Below, piece after piece: positions 61,401 to 64,000 of a stretch of 64,000 bases of DNA (position 1 is its first letter; each line of letters opens with the position of its first letter). This DNA comes from Fibrella rubiginis (GTDB lineage: Bacteria > Bacteroidota > Bacteroidia > Cytophagales > Spirosomataceae), in contig NZ_JAFMYV010000005.1 of NCBI RefSeq assembly GCF_017353185.1, forward strand, positions 186,001 to 250,000, given 5' to 3'. The notes beneath the pieces were generated by a model. The model worked only from the letters and a program-made list of their open reading frames with translations, was not told the origin of the DNA and made no database searches. The position numbers were made by a program, and so were the translations under genes.

Positions 61401-62438
61401 TCCCGTTGTAAATACCTCGTCGATTGTTTGCAGAAAGTGCTGACCCTGTAGTTCTGGCAGGGCTTCGGCCAGCGGCTTGCCGAACACTGATGGGCCTTTG
61501 CCAAAGATACTGACCATGGCTTCGTTGATCACGTCGATGCGGAACTCACGGCCTACAAACAGGCAGGTAGCCACGGGAGCCTCTTCAATCAATGTCCGAA
61601 ACTGAGCTTCGCTCTGGGCCACCTTTTGGCGGGCTACCACCTGGTCAGTGATCTCAAAACAGGTCACCATTACCCCCGAAATGCGCCCGTCTGGCTCCCG
61701 ATATGCTTCATACACAAAGTCGATGTATGTGCGCTGCAACTCACCATTGCGTTCCAGCATGACGGTGAGTTCCTTGGCAACAAAACGCTCGCCGGTGGTA
61801 TAAACGTTGGTGAGCAGTTCTTCAAAACCCTGGCCGCTGGCTTCGGGCAAGGCCTCAAAGAGAGGCTTGTTCATTACCTGTTCACGCCTGCGTCCCCAAT
61901 ATTCCAGCACTCGCTCATTAGCCAGTGTAATGACAAAGTCTGTTCCGCTGAAGAGAGCCATCGCCACGGGAGCCTGCTCAACCGTGGTGCGAAACCGTTC
62001 TTCGCTGATCGTCAATTGCCGGGCCAGTTCATCTTTCGTGACATCCTGAGCAACGCCCGCAAAACGAGACACTTTCTGATCTTCAGCAAAGCTAACTTCC
62101 CCTGTAAACCGCACCCAGCGAAGGATGCCATCGTCGGCACCAATGGTTCGGTAAGTAGCATCATAATAGCCACCTAACTGGGGTACCATGGCCAGTTTGA
62201 TAGCTTCGTCTACCCGACCTGCATCATCAGGATGAATGAACTGAATGGCCTCAGCATAAGTCATTGGGTTGTTCTGAGTTAACCCGTACAGTTCGCGGCA
62301 ACGCTCGTCCCAAATAATCTGGGTAGTTACAAGATCCATTTCCCAGACCCCAAGCCGGGCAGCTTTTAAGGCAAACTCTATGTCTAGCCGCGCTGCAAGG
62401 GCTTTGTCGGGCTTGTTCGATTTATATTCCTCCGCCAT
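58488..62438 (-). CDS. Cytosolic histidine kinase with eight PAS domains
   Basis: 1316 residues, no membrane segment. PAS modules at about 20-137, 143-267, 273-398, 404-524, 532-650, 656-782, 790-905 and 912-1042. Modules 2, 3, 6 and 8 share a KPLxEALPExxGQGF signature and look like duplicates; modules 1, 4, 5 and 7 are of the LxTGxxxxD/WxxxxHPDD kind. After a coiled coil (1050-1085) come HisKA (His1093 in ASHDLQEPLRK) and HATPase (NLISNALKFR, GTGIGLAICEKV). No receiver domain and no adjacent regulator. The phytochrome-like SHDLQEPL box is the HWE-unrelated, Cph1-type subgroup. Confidence 0.93.
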   Translation of the reverse strand: MAEEYKSNKPDKALAARLDIEFALKAARLGVWEMDLVTTQIIWDERCRELYGLTQNNPMTYAEAIQFIHPDDAGRVDEAIKLAMVPQLGGYYDATYRTIGADDGILRWVRFTGEVSFAEDQKVSRFAGVAQDVTKDELARQLTISEERFRTTVEQAPVAMALFSGTDFVITLANERVLEYWGRRREQVMNKPLFEALPEASGQGFEELLTNVYTTGERFVAKELTVMLERNGELQRTYIDFVYEAYREPDGRISGVMVTCFEITDQVVARQKVAQSEAQFRTLIEEAPVATCLFVGREFRIDVINEAMVSIFGKGPSVFGKPLAEALPELQGQHFLQTIDEVFTTGKTYATKADRAELVIDGKLTTFYFDYTYKPLRNANGEVYAIVEMATDVTAEVLMKQKIQESETYFRNLIDTAPAIIWETEPDGYCSYLNKRWYELTGQTQDEARGFGWLDATHPDDIAETSRLFQEANAQQKLFNALYRLRQADGTYRWAVDKGSPRFTADGTYEGLIGTVVDVHEQIVASQQLAEQEAQFKNVTNSSPTGLWLANESGELTYLNKTLIDWTGLSRTDLLGAGWANALIDEDRERSVDVFLTAVAARAHYDTRFRLRKADGSAIWCQAAGDPYYHPDGSYAGYAGFCIDIDELVRSREVIHHSELKFRSLLAQAPVALSLMRGPDYVIDLANERALALWDKTSEAVLNKPFAQALPEIYEQGFGDIVADVFRTGEPFIANQMPVMVSKNGVLRSIFVNATIEPIRDLNGHIEAVLEVGYEVTEQVTAQQELAQQKIYLQNAIDIANLGTFSIDLVTNIGSYSEAIRDWFGLDSLSQPMSTIFNKVHPDDQALVERALTSEQDARHDIVYRISHPHSDEMRYLRSIGKQLVSNGIATSITGIIQDVTPQVLVQQRIQESQQRLLSSFEAAPVGIAVIGRDQLTFKLVNPAYAKLVDRHVDQLVSKPLLEAIPELQGQGFDLLLDNILATGVPYTANEISAQLMVGGQLSTVYFNTTYQPLYETGSLGDGPVTSILAVALDVTEQVLARQKIEESEQRYRNLSADLDEQIQQRTQELQATVRDLERSNDNLQQFAYVASHDLQEPLRKIQAFGNILNTQYASQLGDGADYLQRMQSAATRMSVLIKDLLTYSRISTQQEITNPVPLGNVVKTVLSDLDLIIAETEAVVTVTPLPTIQGDKSQLGQLFQNLISNALKFRRSGVIPEVHITAAAIPADSLPPVVRPMRLTNYYYRIDVTDNGIGFDEKYLGRIFQVFQRLHGRNEFAGTGIGLAICEKVAANHGGAITASSKPGEGATFSVYLPV

Positions 62439-62542
62439 AAGTATTTAGGCCAATTTAACCTGTGACGATAGATAGTTGCCTAATTAACCGCTTCATTGTT
62501 ATCAACTGGTTTGGCGTTGGCAAGGTTTGAGCACAGCCAGCA

Positions 62543-63103
62543 CTACATCGCCCGCCTTAGCTCCTGCAGGGTGGCCTGGAGCCTGGTTTTCACCGTGCCA
62601 ACCGGGATTTTTAGTTCGTCGGCGGCTTCCTGCTGAGTATACCCGTTGAGGTAAATCAGATCAATTAACTGGCTGTGGCTGGGAGGGAGTTTGGTCAGTA
62701 GCGTACGCAGCCCAATAGTATCGATGTTGATGGCGTTAGTATGACACTGCTGGTCAATAATTTGGATCGTGTTTTCGGTGAAAAACAACATCTGCGTAGC
62801 GTCAACGCGTTTTTTGGCTTTACCCGACCGTAGCGCGTCGAGGGCTGTATTGCGGGCCACGTTGAGCATCCAGGTATACAGCCGTCCCTTACCAGCATCG
62901 TACCGGCCCAGATTCGTCCAGATCTTCACGAACACGTCCTGCAACAGATCGCGCGTTTGCTCTTCATTGTGAACGAGCAGTTGGATGGCCCGGCCAAGGC
63001 TAAGTGAATAATGCTGGTACAACCACAAGAACGCCCGTTCGTCGCGCTGCAACAGCCGGGCAACCAGGTCAGCTTCAATAAATGGGGAGGTCCGTCGAGA
63101 CAT
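62543..63103 (-). CDS. ECF-type RNA polymerase sigma factor
   Basis: 186 residues from ATG 63103 (MSRRTSPFIEADLVARLLQRDERAF). Region 2 (LLQDVFVKIWTNLGRYDAGKGRLYTWMLNVARNTALDALRS) and region 4 HTH (LIDLIYLNGYTQQEAADELKIPVGTVKTRLQATLQELRR) are intact. The anti-sigma factor that usually follows is missing; instead the next gene downstream (105 bp after the stop) is the PAS kinase. It may respond to a distant partner or be coupled to the flanking histidine kinases. Confidence 0.93.
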   Translation of the reverse strand: MSRRTSPFIEADLVARLLQRDERAFLWLYQHYSLSLGRAIQLLVHNEEQTRDLLQDVFVKIWTNLGRYDAGKGRLYTWMLNVARNTALDALRSGKAKKRVDATQMLFFTENTIQIIDQQCHTNAINIDTIGLRTLLTKLPPSHSQLIDLIYLNGYTQQEAADELKIPVGTVKTRLQATLQELRRAM

Positions 63104-63107
63104 GGGG

Positions 63108-63261
63108 AAGTGAGCAACGAGAAGCGAGAGGCAAGAAGCGAGAATCAAGAGACGAGAAGCGAGAGACAAGAGCAATGAGAAATGCGTAGGCTTACCAGCA
63201 TAGCTCTCACTACTTAATTCTTGCTTCTTACGTCTTATCTCTTGCCTCTTAGTTGCTTCTT
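63108..63261. repeat. Heptamer-ladder inverted repeat of ANNNRAG type
   Basis: 63108-63170 holds nine heptamers in register: AAGTGAG, CAACGAG, AAGCGAG, AGGCAAG, AAGCGAG, AATCAAG, AGACGAG, AAGCGAG, AGACAAG. The facing side 63206-63247 holds six on the other strand (CTCACTA, CTTAATT, CTTGCTT, CTTACGT, CTTATCT, CTTGCCT). Pairing is imperfect but the 7-nt phase is kept. It lies between the stop of the right-edge kinase (63264) and the sigma factor start (63103). Confidence 0.88.
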
Positions 63262-63263
63262 AG

Positions 63264-64000
63264 CTAGTTATAAATGGGCAGTTGAAACGAGAACGTGGTG
63301 CCGACGTTGGGGGTACTCTGCACGTCGATCTGGCTGTTGTGGAGGTGCACAATCCGGTGTGCAATGGCCAGTCCAAGACCCAGGCGGGCTTTCTCGCGCA
63401 TGGGGCCGGAGCGGTAGAACCGGTCGAAAATATGCGGCATGTCTTCGGGGGTGATACCCCGCCCGGTGTCGGCCACGCTCACACGCACCTGCGATGCCTC
63501 CATGATGGGCCAGACACTGATGCTCACCCGCCCCTGTTGCGGGGTGTATTGCAGGGCATTGGCAATGATATTTTGCAGCACCCGCTCAATCAGGGCCACG
63601 TCGGCCAGCACAAAGGGTGTGTGCCGGGGCAGATCGCTGGCAAGCTGAATGGCCTGTTCGTTGGCCTGCGGCTCGAACTTGAGCAGGTTGTCCTGGATGA
63701 GTTCGGTGATCGAAAACGGCTCGATCTGTAGCGTCGTTTGCTTGGCCTCCAGCTTCGAGAGTTCGAACAGTTCCGACACCAGCCGACCCAGGCTCTGCGT
63801 ATTTTTTAGAATCGTTTGCAGGTACGTCTTCCGCTCAATTTCGGTTAGCACGTGTTCGCGCAGCAAAATCGTTTCGGTATACCCTTCAATGGAGGCCAGC
63901 GGCGTGCGCAGATCGTGCGAAATGTTGGCCACCAGCTCCCGGCGGAGGCTATCATTACGACTCAGCGTATCCAGCGACGACTCAATTTTGGCCGCCATGC
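63264..64000 (-). CDS. Sensor histidine kinase, N-terminal part outside window
   Basis: The visible 245 codons begin in the linker after an unseen HAMP or membrane part (MAAKIESSLDTLSRNDSLRRELV). HisKA: ANISHDLRTPLASIEGYTETIL; HATPase: NIIANALQYTPQQGRVSISV, DTGRGITPEDMPHIFDRFYR and GLGLAIAHRIVHLHNSQIDVQS. The methionine near 63998 is internal. The partner regulator is probably beyond the edge. The gene ends 3 bp from the heptamer hairpin. Confidence 0.92.
   Translation of the reverse strand, partial: MAAKIESSLDTLSRNDSLRRELVANISHDLRTPLASIEGYTETILLREHVLTEIERKTYLQTILKNTQSLGRLVSELFELSKLEAKQTTLQIEPFSITELIQDNLLKFEPQANEQAIQLASDLPRHTPFVLADVALIERVLQNIIANALQYTPQQGRVSISVWPIMEASQVRVSVADTGRGITPEDMPHIFDRFYRSGPMREKARLGLGLAIAHRIVHLHNSQIDVQSTPNVGTTFSFQLPIYN

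Noticed and set aside
12222..63261. Hairpins as ordinary MITEs or insertion sequences
   Set aside because: No transposase, no target-site duplications that I can see, and arms differ in sequence from site to site.

Overview
The window looks like chromosomal DNA of a Bacteroidota bacterium, most likely Cytophagales of the Spirosoma/Fibrella kind. The support is: a type IX secretion C-terminal sorting domain on a GH13 amylase, Bacteroidota-type promoters (TTG, 19-20 nt, TANNTTTG) in front of several genes, start codons without Shine-Dalgarno boxes, and families typical of the phylum (ABC permease/M1 peptidase fusion, LIC_10190 membrane protein, Spm-type nucleoside-recognition protein, archaeal-type PSD). 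The genus is inferred from gene content, not proven. I saw no rRNA, tRNA, CRISPR array, transposase or phage gene.

Layout: 1-6435 holds two related giant secreted proteins on the minus strand, the left one cut by the window edge. 6862-20885 holds small-molecule and envelope genes (SDR, PQQ dehydrogenase with built-in cytochrome c, serine hydrolase, acyltransferase, GT-C glycosyltransferase, D-Ala-D-Ala dipeptidase, SpmA/B fusion, paired lipoproteins, DsbA-like, NmrA-like and PhyH-like proteins). 20969-24798 holds a VOC enzyme, a CbpA/CbpM chaperone pair, a worn hicBA module and biotin carboxylase. 24911-34026 holds DPP-IV, a polyprenol-sugar-type membrane protein, MeaB, IspD, QueA and a lipoprotein propeller. 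34130-38720 is an ABC exporter whose permease carries an M1 peptidase. 38721-42761 is an accessory-looking patch: a Fic gene broken by one base in a G-run behind 22-nt iterons, AraC and MarR regulators, a cupin and a VOC protein. 43004-53105 holds amylase, PSD, a Uma2-type protein, glutamate dehydrogenase, a DksA/TraR-like protein, an M14 peptidase, DoxX and PhnB-like proteins. 53135-64000 holds two SPFH proteins with a TerB-like protein, a two-component system, an eight-PAS histidine kinase, an ECF sigma factor and a second, edge-cut histidine kinase.

The most unusual property lies between the genes. Almost every gene junction carries a long, nearly perfect inverted repeat (arms of about 16 to 90 bp). 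Many arms are ladders of degenerate heptamers in strict 7-nt register (GTCTAAA-like, ATGWAYA-like or ANNNRAG-like) capped by recurring loop modules such as GTTGCTTCGCG or GTTGGCTGACGC. Arms often contain or touch the stop codons of the flanking genes, one encodes the last residues of a protein, and at one locus one arm has exactly three heptamers more than the other. They share architecture but not sequence, so they do not behave like copies of a single transposable repeat. I consider this hairpin family the best candidate for something undescribed here.

Limits: functions rest on motif recognition by eye. Starts were chosen from start codons, signal peptides and overlaps. Several are marked as non-ATG.
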